DNA of 64,000 nt. It comes from Coccinella septempunctata (Eukaryota; Arthropoda; Insecta; Coleoptera; Coccinellidae). The stretch covers positions 18,084,501 through 18,148,500 of the forward strand of contig NC_058196.1 in NCBI RefSeq assembly GCF_907165205.1, read 5' to 3'. The notes beneath the pieces were generated by a model that saw only the letters and a program-made list of their open reading frames with translations, made no database searches and was not told where the DNA came from. Below, in pieces: positions 1 through 10,358 of the stretch (its first letter is position 1; every line of letters starts with the position of its first letter). The translations under genes and the position numbers were made by a program.

Positions 1-136
1 CGTCACCTCCTCCGACAGTCTTGTCTGATGGCATTTGACCGTCAGGTTGGATGCCATGTTCCAGGCAGTACAATTCCCAGCAGGCATTACCAATCTGGAC
101 ACCGGCTTGGCCAACGTGGACTGAGATACATTCACG
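1..136 (-). CDS. Alpha-tubulin coding exon 2 (partial)
   Basis: This exon carries codons from Arg2 onward in phase 0 with an intact AG acceptor at 137-138. The reading frame stays open to the window edge and shows the alpha-tubulin signature GQAGVQIGNACWELY. Confidence 0.96.
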
Positions 137-1318
137 CTGTAAAAAAATAATCAAATAAGTCCAAATTTCTTCATTCAGAAAGCAATCGACATATTACAAT
201 TTTTATGACGAGGCGATAGTTTCTAGGGTTGCAATGAGAAAATTTCCATATTAAAAAACGATATCAGAAAGAACATAATTTGAAAAAATTATCTTTCATC
301 CGATAAACGAGCACATTCCGATTCCAACAACACTTGGGAAAGATGATGGTTGTGAGTTGAGACTTTATTTATGAATTGTTCGTTACAAACAATAAATGAA
401 CGTTTCAAATATTGAATTGACGTGGCATTTACTTGCTGAAAATTTATAATGAAACTAGAAAAATAAGAAATGAAAAACCTAAACGATTGAAAAATTATAC
501 TTTTCAATTCCATTGGAAAAAAACTTTGAGGATAAACGATAAACTATAAAACAAAAAATTCAACGAAGTAAAAGCCTAACCTAAATAATTATGAATCACG
601 TAGTCATGATTGAAGTGCCTCCACCATTTATTACACGTATCTATCCAGAGATGGAAGGAATTCTAGCAGACTAGTAGTTTGAACGAAATGCAGGCCATGA
701 ATTTAATTGAATTAGACATTTTTATAATTCACAGCCAGCAGAAGCATTTACATAAAAAAAATATAGCAATTTATCCTTCTGAATTCAATGAAATGATAAG
801 CGGAGAAACTATAAATAATTGTGACTAAGATGATAGCAGTCATCCATGGAATTCAATGAAAAACTTCGCGAGATGACACGTCGTTAATCTGTACATTGCA
901 GATTCGTCAAGGAATCCAATAAGTATAAGTGACAATTCTTATTGGATTAAAAGTTGCGAGCAAATTGAAGATTACAATAATCATACGAAATAATGTGTAA
1001 TTGCAAGCAGGATTTTATGTTGTAAATCGTGAAATACTTCAGATTGGTACAAATTTGGCAAACGGAAAGTTGAGGAAATGGAAATAAAGATGAGAAAAAT
1101 CAAGTATTTCCTTCAATGCATCGAAACGAACGAGTGCTTCGTCATGAAATAATCAAACATTTTTATTAGACCGGCTTTTCCACAAAATGGCGTCCGATCG
1201 CCGGCCTCACCCGAATTTCCTTCAATTAAGACCGACACATCTGTCAAAGTGTGAGAAAATTTCTCAAATACATTTTCAGATTATAAGTGCTCAAGAAAAC
1301 TAGAAGAATACTCACCAT
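1..1318 (-). CDS. Alpha-tubulin, 5' part (partial, two exons)
   Basis: This is the N-terminal coding part of an alpha-tubulin, the GTP-binding subunit that pairs with beta-tubulin to build microtubules. Exon 1 contributes only the ATG (1316-1318, read on the minus strand), followed at once by a GTGAGT donor. Exon 2 begins at 136 after a TTTTTTTACAG acceptor and reads RECISVHVGQAGVQIGN, then CWELYCLEHGIQPDG and a GGGD that runs off the window edge at base 1. MRECISVHVGQAGVQIGNACWELY is the near-invariant alpha-tubulin start, and MREC is the known autoregulatory N-terminus of alpha-tubulins. An intron right after the start codon is common in insect alpha-tubulin genes (family knowledge). Only about 46 residues of roughly 450 are in view, so which paralogue this is cannot be told. 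Confidence 0.96.
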
Positions 1319-1410
1319 TTTGGTTTTGTATCAGGTTTATCACACACACAAAATTGAACTTAATAGCTTGTCCGTTCAGATGAGCTAGTAATGCAGCTTA
1401 CCAAACGAAT
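1316..1410 (-). other. Alpha-tubulin exon 1: 5' UTR plus ATG
   Basis: The ATG at 1316-1318 is the last codon before a consensus GTGAGT donor (1315 down to 1310). The leader is preceded by CAAAACCAAA, a good insect start context. The 5' limit near 1405-1410 is inferred from the TATA box about 30 bases upstream and is not directly visible. Confidence 0.75.
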
Positions 1411-1433
1411 TGTCGATTCTCAATTCGCGGTTG

Positions 1434-1491
1434 CTATATATAGTTTTTTTGACGTCACCAACCGACGCCCAAACTCGCCAACGCTGATTGG
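1434..1491 (-). promoter_or_regulatory. Alpha-tubulin core promoter: TATA, CRE-like and CCAAT boxes
   Basis: On the minus strand, upstream of the tubulin leader, lie a palindromic CTATATATAG (1434-1443), a perfect CRE palindrome TGACGTCA (1450-1457) and a CCAAT box (1487-1491). The order and spacing fit positions near -30, -45 and -80 from a start site around 1405. The surrounding 1460-1575 is clearly more GC-rich than its neighbours. The promoter role is inferred. Confidence 0.6.
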
Positions 1492-1575
1492 TCCGCGCCC
1501 GCCAGGTTTCTCGTAACGGAAACTTATGGCGCGATCTCGCGATCGATGAACAATCTGCATTGCCGTTATTCATTC

Positions 1576-2742
1576 TTTCATGCCCGTTTTATGGATTTAT
1601 GGAAGGCCTAAAAATCCTACAAATATTCAACTTCAATTGAATTGCAGTTGAGAATTCCCATTTTTCCATCTGAATACATATTTTAATGTATGCGTAATGC
1701 GTTTAATTGAAATATCGTGTCTATTACTATTGCTTTCTAGAATCTTCGAATATCCTGCTTTTTTATATTTGGTTGAACATATTTTGAAAAAACATTCTTC
1801 AATTTTCGTTCTATGAGTTGGGAAATCTGTTCTATATTCATGTTCTTTCCAGAGGTGAAAAAAGTGGAAAAGGCAAACATTTTAAATTAAGGTTATGTTC
1901 AGAATAATAAAACTGACGATTAAAAATGTTATATGTTTTACAAGTACTGAAAACTCATATAATTTTCAGATTGTTCTGAAACACAACAAGAGATTTATTT
2001 TTCTACAATATAGGTACATGGTACATCGAATTCGAATATCTTGTAATAATTATAATGATCGTCTCACGACAGAAATCGGTGAATATTTCCAATAAAACAA
2101 TGAACTATGAACTCTTTTTTTATATATAACTTTATTCATATTGTAATACATATTAATTATAATAATAAATGATGGTACGTTCCCCCCTAGTGTGGGATCA
2201 GTATAATTAGATACCATCATAAACAGAACAGAAGTCAATGACACATGTCTTCTGCATTCTCTTGTATCTTATTCTAATATTTCTAATAATAGAATGTACC
2301 TATGCAGACAGTAAAACAGGACATAAACATTTTTCAAGCGCCTTTCACACAAGATCTGGAAGCATCCCTTAAATATTATTTGAACGTTCTTCTTTAGAAT
2401 TAAAAGAATTGGTATTTCTGTTCTGAAACGTGGATACCAGGATACCTATGTAGTTGAATTTTTATGTGTTATTTTCAAATCAAGTTTTGAACAGAAGCTG
2501 AAAATAAAGGTGAATGCATAAAGATAACCATTTCAATTGTTATATCTTCAAACAAAGAACAAGTCATCTGAATGATCACTTAGATACGCTTACTGAAGTG
2601 AATAATTGGATCAAGGATCTAATCTTTATTGAAATGAATGATGGAAGATATCCTACATATCCAGTCAAGACGTTGTTCCAACGGAATGGGGAATAAGCAG
2701 TCTTTTCACAAACTGGACTCGGAAAATGATCTATTGTTCGCA
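1576..2742. other. Intergenic, nothing recognised
   Basis: AT-rich DNA upstream of the tubulin promoter. Short open frames here have no recognisable protein similarity. I see no RNA gene. Confidence 0.5.
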
Positions 2743-2936
2743 TAAGGCCTGCCGCAGACATGCAACTTTTCAGTTTTGCAACTGTTTAGTTGCAGAATTG
2801 AGCACAATGAATTTATATGGGGCCGCGCAGACATGCAACTGAAAAGTTGCAGCGATTGCCTTTGTGTGCGCCCTCGAGCCGCTTGCAATCAAACTGTTGC
2901 GCAACTGAAAAGTTGCATGTCTGCGGCAGGCCTTAA
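2743..2936. mobile_element. MITE with ~30-bp terminal inverted repeats
   Basis: The left end AAGGCCTGCCGCAGACATGC (from 2744) is matched inverted by GCATGTCTGCGGCAGGCCTT (to 2934), continuing into CAACTTTTCAGTT on both sides. An internal motif GCAACTGAAAAGTTGCA recurs. At ~190 bp without coding capacity this is a non-autonomous DNA transposon. The ends resemble Harbinger-type elements, but the flanks (TAA left, TTA right) do not give a clear target duplication, so the superfamily is a guess. Confidence 0.8.
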
Positions 2937-3255
2937 AGGCGATTCTTCAAAGAAACCCCCCTGCATAGGCGTATCTTAGGTTAGGTAATGGGTTGACTGT
3001 TGATTGCTAATTTGACTTCAGTAATTTGGTATTGGATTTTAATACCTCTGGTATCAAATAATATACTATTGGTTTAAAATTAAGGTGGCTTAAGGACACA
3101 GAGCACAACTGGTTCTCCGAACTCGTATAAGTTTTATGAGCTTAGCTTCTGAGGGGTAGATACTTCGGTACCAAGGATAATATGATAGATATGATGCAAA
3201 TTAATAGTAAGTTTTTGTAAATAATAAAATAAATAATAAATATTATGTAGAAAAA

Positions 3256-3550
3256 AATTTCTTTAATTTACATTTACTGAGGTTTTCGATTGATTACTTA
3301 TAATAATTTCAATAAGGGCTGATAATACAATAATCTAGAATTAATATGGGCGAAATAAAAATACTATCCTACATCACAAATTGACCCAGTAGTTGAAAAT
3401 AGTTCGAAAATAGGCAATATATAGGTATTTCCATAAAATTCTGATTATTTATTATTTCGAAAACGGTAACTTTTTCGGTTAACTAATGTTGATGTCATTC
3501 GATAGTAGTTGGTCTACTCTATCGTGATGTGACATTTGATTCATTGGTTT
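3256..3550. repeat. Dispersed repeat, inverted copy of 56085-56375
   Basis: About 295 bp matching, with many substitutions, the reverse complement of 56085-56375. Shared stretches include CATAAAATTCTGATTATTT and the end TTTTGGGACA. The terminus resembles insect transposon ends of the ACAGNGTGTCCCAAA kind. No coding content. Confidence 0.7.
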
Positions 3551-4029
3551 TGGGACACTCTGTATCCGTAGTCTCGAATAATGATAATTAATCATCTTCA
3601 CAAGCTCAACTGGGATCGTATGCTTCTCACAGACCGGAAAATAACACAATAGACCTGACTGAAATAAGACGAGTAGAGAATGTAGAGATTAAAATCGACG
3701 CAGCGATTCCAAATAACAATAAACCTCTTAGGTAGGGACATCGAAAAGATTTCGAAACACAGAGATCTGGAAGAACAAATCATAAGACAATAGACAGTGG
3801 AAAATGGAAGTTAAAAGATGTCAAGACCATTAAGACCATCTCTATTGTCATTTCAACATCATCAACAGGCTTAATACCGAAGAAACTAACAGATAATTTG
3901 AGGAAACTTTATTTGGATGAAAATATCTACAAAGTCATGCAGAAAGCGGTACTGCTAAAGAGTATCAGAGTTGATATTCTTTGGTACTGCTGGGGAGAGT
4001 CTGGGGACAGCGAGAGCGATGCGCAAGTA

Positions 4030-4330
4030 CCAGAGATACAGGGTGTTTCATGAGTCGTTGGCCATAGCCCATTGGTGAATGCAGGTCATCCAGGCCTTTC
4101 AGAAAAATTGCTTATTTTGTATCCTAAGGCTATTAGTTTCGGAGATACGGGGTGATTCGTGAATATTGACCTAAATTTGCGATAGCCATAACTCCGGAAT
4201 GCAAGGTCCGATTTCGCCCCTGAAAATCAATATTTTCAGGGCATTACTCAGAATATCATGATTTTTCATTCAAGCCCCAAAATCTATATTCTCTACATCC
4301 CTTACAGAAATTTCGTTATTGGTATGAAAA
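4030..4330. repeat. Transposon-like fragment beginning CAGGGTGTTTCATGA
   Basis: The ACAGGGTGTTTC start at about 4036 resembles the ends of the foldback elements elsewhere in the window, and a second GGGGTGATTCGTGAATA lies about 130 bp on. No matching opposite end was found, so this is at best a decayed piece. Confidence 0.35.
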
Positions 4331-4951
4331 ACTATACATAATATATTCTAAGGAATACAATTTTCACTTTGCATGGCACACTTGTCACAAGGGAATAGGA
4401 ACCGGGCGAATTCATATTTTATGTCATTTTTTCGAAATGAGGTCCTGTTTTTATTCCTTCGGTGATAATATTTATTGTCCTTTGACGAGATTCTGAATTA
4501 TTTTAAATTCTATTGAATTCTTCTTCATTTTAAACCCTCAGCACATACTGGAGTGTTCGTAAAAAGTGTTTGGAATTATGTAAAGTCGAGCTGTGTGAAG
4601 ACTTCCGTTACAGGTGGATAAATATCGACTAAATTCTCAGCTATATACATATCATGATATATGGAGATTTATTCATGCGAATGTCCGATTGATGTTTATT
4701 TTTTTCAGTTTCCTCATTAACGATTGACAATAGGGTTTTTGACTTATTGGCAGAACTATGAAATCTTTTCATGTTTAATTTCTTCTCTCAATTTGTTATC
4801 ATACAATCTTTCAACCTAAGAAGAGACCGGTTTAAGGTCAGAATTTTTAGATGAAATTGTGTAGAGAATATCAAGCAGGTTTTTGATAGGAGCAATATCG
4901 TTATTACGATGTTTGAACTTGGATTTGCCGAGTGTTTTTTTAATCTGGGTT

Positions 4952-5209
4952 TCAGAGGGGGATATCCGATGTGTATAAAAGGAACAGGAGAGGGCCGAGC
5001 ACTGTGCCCTGCGGTATTCCACTAGAAACGTGGGCATGGGAAGATGATAGCATATCACCAATTGGGACACGAAATGATCTTCCCCTTGAAAATGAGCCAA
5101 TCCATAACAAGCACTTGCCCCTAATACCCAGATGCTCAAGCTTCTTGAATGTATTATGAAACAGGGACAATTGTTTTTTGTTTATTGACATCGCTCGACG
5201 GAACCTCAT
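4952..5209 (-). pseudogene. LINE reverse transcriptase fragment (CR1/jockey-like)
   Basis: The minus strand encodes KLEHLGIRGKCLLWIGSF, then SSGIPQGTVLGPLLFLLYTSDIP. These are the conserved blocks of non-LTR retrotransposon reverse transcriptase around the GxPQGxxLGPLLF motif that precedes the catalytic YxDD. The YxDD block itself is missing, so the copy is dead. It has the same strand and type as the LINE pieces at 6945-8310 and may be a displaced part of the same insertion. Confidence 0.85.
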
Positions 5210-6940
5210 GAATGAAAGTGCAATCTTGGCTGGACAGAATATCAGTGAACATATTTACATTTGCTCCAGAAACAGTTTCGAATGTTACAATCTTCCTCTC
5301 TGAAGGAAAACAATTAAAACTCAAGAATCTGGGCCTTAAATATAATCCGAAAGGTGAGGATGTTCATTGAGTGCAATATGTCTCATAATTAGTAACGATA
5401 TTTTCTATTTTCCAAACGAGAATCCGATTTCAAACCAATTCTTGTATGCTCAGCAGTCTATTGAAACTTCAAACCCCCGAGGAAACGCCTCGTGAGTGGT
5501 ACCCATTACGATAATATATTAGTGGACTCTAAGTGAATGTTAAAATCACCTCAATGAAATAAAAAACATTCTTGTCGGTCAACTTCTATTGCAAAATTGA
5601 TGAAATATTTCTATATAGGATATAGATAAATATTTGAAAATCTTTACAATTAATCAATTAAACTCTGTAATCTGTTTTTCACCTTTTGCGTATTTGTACT
5701 CGAGAACCATTCATTTCATAATTATTTATTACCTACTTCTGTTATCCCTCCCAACCTACTTTCAAGCTTTTAATTAAATTTTAGGTTAAAATGGGCAACA
5801 TTGGCATATGGATTGGACAAAATTGAAGATCAATAACTAGGAACTGGGGCAAATTTAGCTGTGGAAAATTATATTTTCCCTTTTTATTCGACATATGGTC
5901 GTTTGAGGCTCATGCAACTTGGCGACCGACAAACTGAATCAACATTTCGCTCCCAATATGGTAAACGATGCGATGTGTGACTCACCCAATTCAACACAAA
6001 ATATCGACCTACAACTTCAAGTAGTTGCTCATACCAAAGCTTGTGGGCGGTTTCTTGCATCTTTCATATAAGACCATTCAGTATACGACACTGTTCCTCA
6101 GGTCCATAGTTGATTTCGGATGACATCATTTTAAGTGTATAATAGTTTTACTTTTAAGGTCGCATACGACAAGAGATGGATCCCCGCCTAATTATTAAAT
6201 AACTATGCAATGTTGTTAGCGGAGGTGTTTTAAGGAGGAAGGATGATTTTGGAGACTATTTTCATATTCTTGAATTTCCTTTTCAATAATAAGGATTCAG
6301 CAAATAAAATTTCGGTACTAAAGAAGACCTAGTAAGAGCAAAAAAATACAGAATCTTTATAAATGTTTGAAACATCGTGAGAATTGTGAATAATACAATT
6401 ATCAGACTTAAAAACTGAAGCAGGTACATAATTTTCACCAACATGTGTTATTTAACCACTAGGTACATGTGTTTTGCTATAAAACAGTAGTGTCTTCAGG
6501 AGGGTGATGGTTCACAGCTCATGCTAGTGAAAATCGTGTAATTTTTTAGTTCAATTATTGATTTTTATCGGCCACATCAATATCAATCCAATAATTATTA
6601 GGTACAGAATAACTTCCAATTTCGAAAAACTATGATATTGTGCAAGGTAATTCAAAGCCTGTTGACAGTTGACTCTAAAGCAGCGAGAGTATTCATTCAA
6701 GATTTCAAGAATTATTGGCATAACCGTGAAGAGCTCGATATGTTATGATTAGATTTGATTAGATCACCTCTCTCATGACGCCGCGGAAAGTTGGGGATGC
6801 AAAGAAGTCATAATCTGACGGATTCGACCACATGGGAGTCGACGTCGACGGCTATTCAACGGTTGAATAGCCTACAATGCTTCCATGTCGCTTCTGAGAG
6901 AAGGCCACCAAGCTGGATCGGCAAATTCCAAGGTAGGTCA
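5210..6940. other. Intergenic, nothing firmly recognised
   Basis: AT-rich sequence between LINE fragments. I see no conserved coding frame. It could be insertions that separated two parts of one LINE. Confidence 0.4.
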
Positions 6941-6944
6941 GAGA

Positions 6945-8310
6945 GTCAGGAGTCCAAGGCCTTAGTAATAAGGACTGCCTTAGTACAACCGTTTATGCAA
7001 GGGAGTAGAATAGCAGTGATGGGCATAATCGGATGATTGCAATAATCGGATGTTCGATTATCGATTTTTTCAATAATCGGATGTTAATCCGAATAAAAAT
7101 CGTCGTTATGACAAAAGCTTTTTTTCTGCATTTAATTCATATTTTGTAGTATTTTACCAGAGTTCATGGGGAAAGTTCCCAAATTCTACGGAAAAAATCA
7201 TCATTAAATTCATTCCGAAATGAAAAATACATTACCATTTATCAATAAAATATTATTTTTTTCAATCTTCAGCTTCTGTAATAGATTCTATATTTCAGGA
7301 CAAAATTTCGAATTAATTTCCAATATCTACGTTTTCGTTTCTTATACTTAATTCTCCAACTATACCTTGAACGATCACAATCAGAGACAACTGTCTCTGA
7401 TCACAATTCAATCGGCCCGAGCCAAAAATCGATAGAAGATTTTTATTCGAACTGTATGGTATAATCACGTCCTTCTAAACTGCCGTGGTATAATCGACAT
7501 GCAGCCGCCGACTATGTAACCATTCGAGCATTCTCAGCATTCTCATAATCCGATGTTTCGGTGAGTTCGAATAAAAATCGTCTACAGCGAGCCAGTCAAG
7601 ACCATAAGGCACAATATTGTTTGCCAACCCATACGGCTTTCATATAAAATGCACTCTAAAAACTATATTCATTCAGTCATCCCCTCCATAAAATCGGTCC
7701 CATTCAAAAATCGCAGAGACGATTTTTATTCGAACTGTATGGAAAGATCGACAATCAGCCTCCGATTATTTAACGATTCGAGCATTCTCATAATGTCATA
7801 ATCCGATGTTTCGGTCAGTTCGAATAAAAATCGTCTACAGCGAGCGAGTCAAGACCATAAGGCACTATATTGCTTGCCAACCCATACGGCTTCAATGTGA
7901 AATGCACTCTAAAGACCATTCATTCAGTCATCCCTCCGTAAAATCGGTCCCAGTCAAACATCGCATAGACGATTTTTATTCGAACTGTACGGAAAGATCG
8001 ACATGCAGCGGCCGATTATTCAACGATTCGAGCATTCTCATAATCGGATGTTTGCGATTATTCCAAAAATCGGATTACCGATTATTTTTCATCCGATTAT
8101 GCCCATCACTATAGAATAGTTAAGACCGAGCGTTCCGACAGAAAACCATGTTGTTGAGCATGGAGGATTTATGTTATCACGTACAAAGGTTAAGATGGCA
8201 TCACATATAACCCTCTCCATTACTTTGCAAACAGACGATGTTGGGCTAATAGGTCTGTAATTATTGGGATCCAGTTTGTCTCCTTTCTTAAAAACTGGGC
8301 TAATAGATGT
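6945..8310 (-). pseudogene. LINE reverse transcriptase, interrupted by a hAT element
   Basis: From 8310 down to 8119 the minus strand reads SPVFKKGDKLDPNNYRPIS, then VCKVMERVICDAIL and FVRDNI, the fingers domain of a CR1/jockey-like reverse transcriptase. Beyond the hAT insertion (7014-8111) the LINE resumes at about 7005 with PCINGCTKAVLITKALD in a shifted frame, corresponding to the INDWTKA...D block of such enzymes. Frameshift, stops and the insertion show that the LINE is dead and older than the hAT element. Confidence 0.8.
7006..8119. mobile_element. Non-autonomous hAT element with 8-bp target duplication
   Basis: Exact 8-bp direct repeats TAGAATAG (7006-7013 and 8112-8119) flank an element of 1098 bp (7014-8111) with ends CAGTGATGGGC and GCCCATCACTA. 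Eight-base duplications and CAGTGRTGGGC ends are typical of hAT transposons (family knowledge). The inside has no transposase. It holds ATAATCGGATG motifs near both ends and a tandem duplication of period 253 (unit starts at 7548 and 7801), with a third partial unit from about 7435. Confidence 0.93.
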
Positions 8311-9058
8311 ACTCAGCTAAGTCGAAAGTTTCCTAGAGGAAAGAAATGATTGAGACATAGAATCGATAAGGAAAATGCAAGGGCATCCGAACTCTGCTTC
8401 AACTGAAATCTGGATACGCCGTTTGGGGCTGGTGCTGAGAAGGTGACTTGAAGGTGGATAAGTAGATGCTTCCTAACAAGTTCTTCACCAAACCATTTAC
8501 CATACATCAGCCAGTTCCGGGTTTCAGGATTCCACGAGGTGTATCTGGAGTGGAGATTGCTCCCGGAGTTTCATCGTTGAAAGCTGCAGAAAACAAATCT
8601 AGGGATGCATTCACAAACTTACTCCGAGTAAGACCAAGTATGCTCTGTAAGCGTTCATAAACTTCCTCGGAGTAAACTCTGCTCTTGAAGTGGGTAAAGT
8701 CATACTCTAACAGTTTTGATTTAAAGGCTTTCACGAACACTCTATGTTATACATTTACGACAACCAAATTCAAGATAAAAATGCACAAAGGGTGGTCTCT
8801 GGCACGGATATTCAAATATTATCAGCGAGTGGCGCAAGTGCTCTACCATAGCCTACTAGAAGTTCTCTAGTAGGGCTCTACTAGTCGGGTGCACACAGAA
8901 TTTCTTACTTTCTCTGTAGCCAACTACACTTGTTCCTAATGCTATTAACAACTTTGTGCAAGCTATTGTGAGTACACGTAGCTAGTAACTAGTTTAAAAG
9001 CTACAAGCTCAAAAGCCAGTGAGTGGTGTGTAGGTCGCCGGTCGCCGGCAGTTCAACC

Positions 9059-9131
9059 TGTTCAACCAAAGAGGAACCCACAGACTACTAACCTAGTAGT
9101 CTGTGGAGTAACCTTCCCTCTTTGGTTCAAC
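9059..9131. repeat. Short perfect-stem palindrome
   Basis: CAGACTACTA and TAGTAGTCTG face each other across a 3-base loop, inside an outer pair GTTCAACCAAAGAGG / CCTCTTTGGTTCAAC. The ~73-bp hairpin lies inside a larger degenerate palindrome (about 8925-9240) full of CTAGT and AAGCT words. It is probably a small MITE sitting 0.5 kb upstream of the PRR11-like gene. Confidence 0.65.
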
Positions 9132-9636
9132 TTTCTCCCGGGGGTTTACACAAGCGGAGCGGGCGCGTCGAGTTCGAGTACACTGGACTAGTTTACAAGC
9201 TGCTTGTGAAAAAGCCGGCTTGTAGCTTGTAAACTCGCCTCGTGTAGTACACTTTGCTCTGATCGGAACGGTATCGATGTAACAGATTGAAAAGGAGAGA
9301 TATATCTCTGTTGAAAAGATGCAATTCTGGAACGAACCATCTGTCAGCTAGAATTTGACAGCCAACTTCACAAATGTAAACAAACGTCAGCTGCATAGAT
9401 GTCAACGTTCAAATTTAAAAACCAAACGATCGTTAACGGATTTTGCGTGTTTTTATTGTTTTTGATGTTTTTTTTTTCTAAATGTGATATGTGGACCCAA
9501 CACCATTTGTTGCATTGATTCTAAAACGTGATTTTAATAATTTTTTAAGGATTGTTGTCCTCATTCAAAGTTAAACTAGTAACATGTCCAAAAAAACATT
9601 GTAGCTTGTGGGGGTCCGAATATATAACATATAACA

Positions 9637-10358
9637 ATGCCGAAGGTTAAAAAGAAAAGAGTTGAAAAACGTGTGAATTACGTAGCGAAGGAAAATACAA
9701 GATTAAGAGGAGCTGAATTATTAACATCTATTTATGATGGGGATAGACCAAGATCAACATCTTTCTCTACTGAGGATAGACCAAGATCCACATCCTTCTA
9801 CGATGAAGATCGACCGCGATCAGAATCAGGATCTTTCAGTAGTAATCCTATGGTATCAATTAATAATATGGTCCGCACTCCTAGCCCTGATATACTCTCA
9901 GTATCTGTGCAATTAATTGAGGAGGAAGATAAGAAGGAGTGCCCTTTGCAAACAACTCCTAAGGGCAAAAGGAACCTATCTTGCAGATTTTCTTCCCGTA
10001 GTAGAGGTTCATTCTTCAACCACTCTAGAAACCACCTTTCCCCAATGTATTTTAGTAATGAAAGAATGAAAAAATATAAATGTGATAATGATTTTCTCAT
10101 TGAAGAAGGCATTGTAGATTCTCAATTGAAAGAAAAAGAAAATATATGCGAAACGCCAAAGATAAAATATGAATCAATGAGCGTCACTAAGAGAGATTCA
10201 AACCTTGAAGTCGTTGAAGCGATAAAGGATATTCTGGAAATTAAAAATAATGAGGGAGGTTGTTTAGCTCGTAACAAATCCCAAAATGAAGTTATGCATC
10301 TGCAGGGCGTAGTAAATATCAACCCATACATGGATTATCAACATGTTCAAATAAAGAG
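9637..10358 (+). CDS. PRR11-like exon 1
   Basis: Starts at ATG 9637 (context AACAATGCC) and ends two bases into a codon before GTAAAT at 10359. It encodes residues 1-240 plus two bases of codon 241. The content is basic, serine-rich and low in complexity, with the DRPRS repeats. Confidence 0.85.

Noticed and set aside
4816..5139. 107-residue minus-strand frame overlapping the LINE fragment
   Set aside because: It is a shifted frame of the reverse transcriptase; only the 4952-5209 frame shows the conserved blocks.
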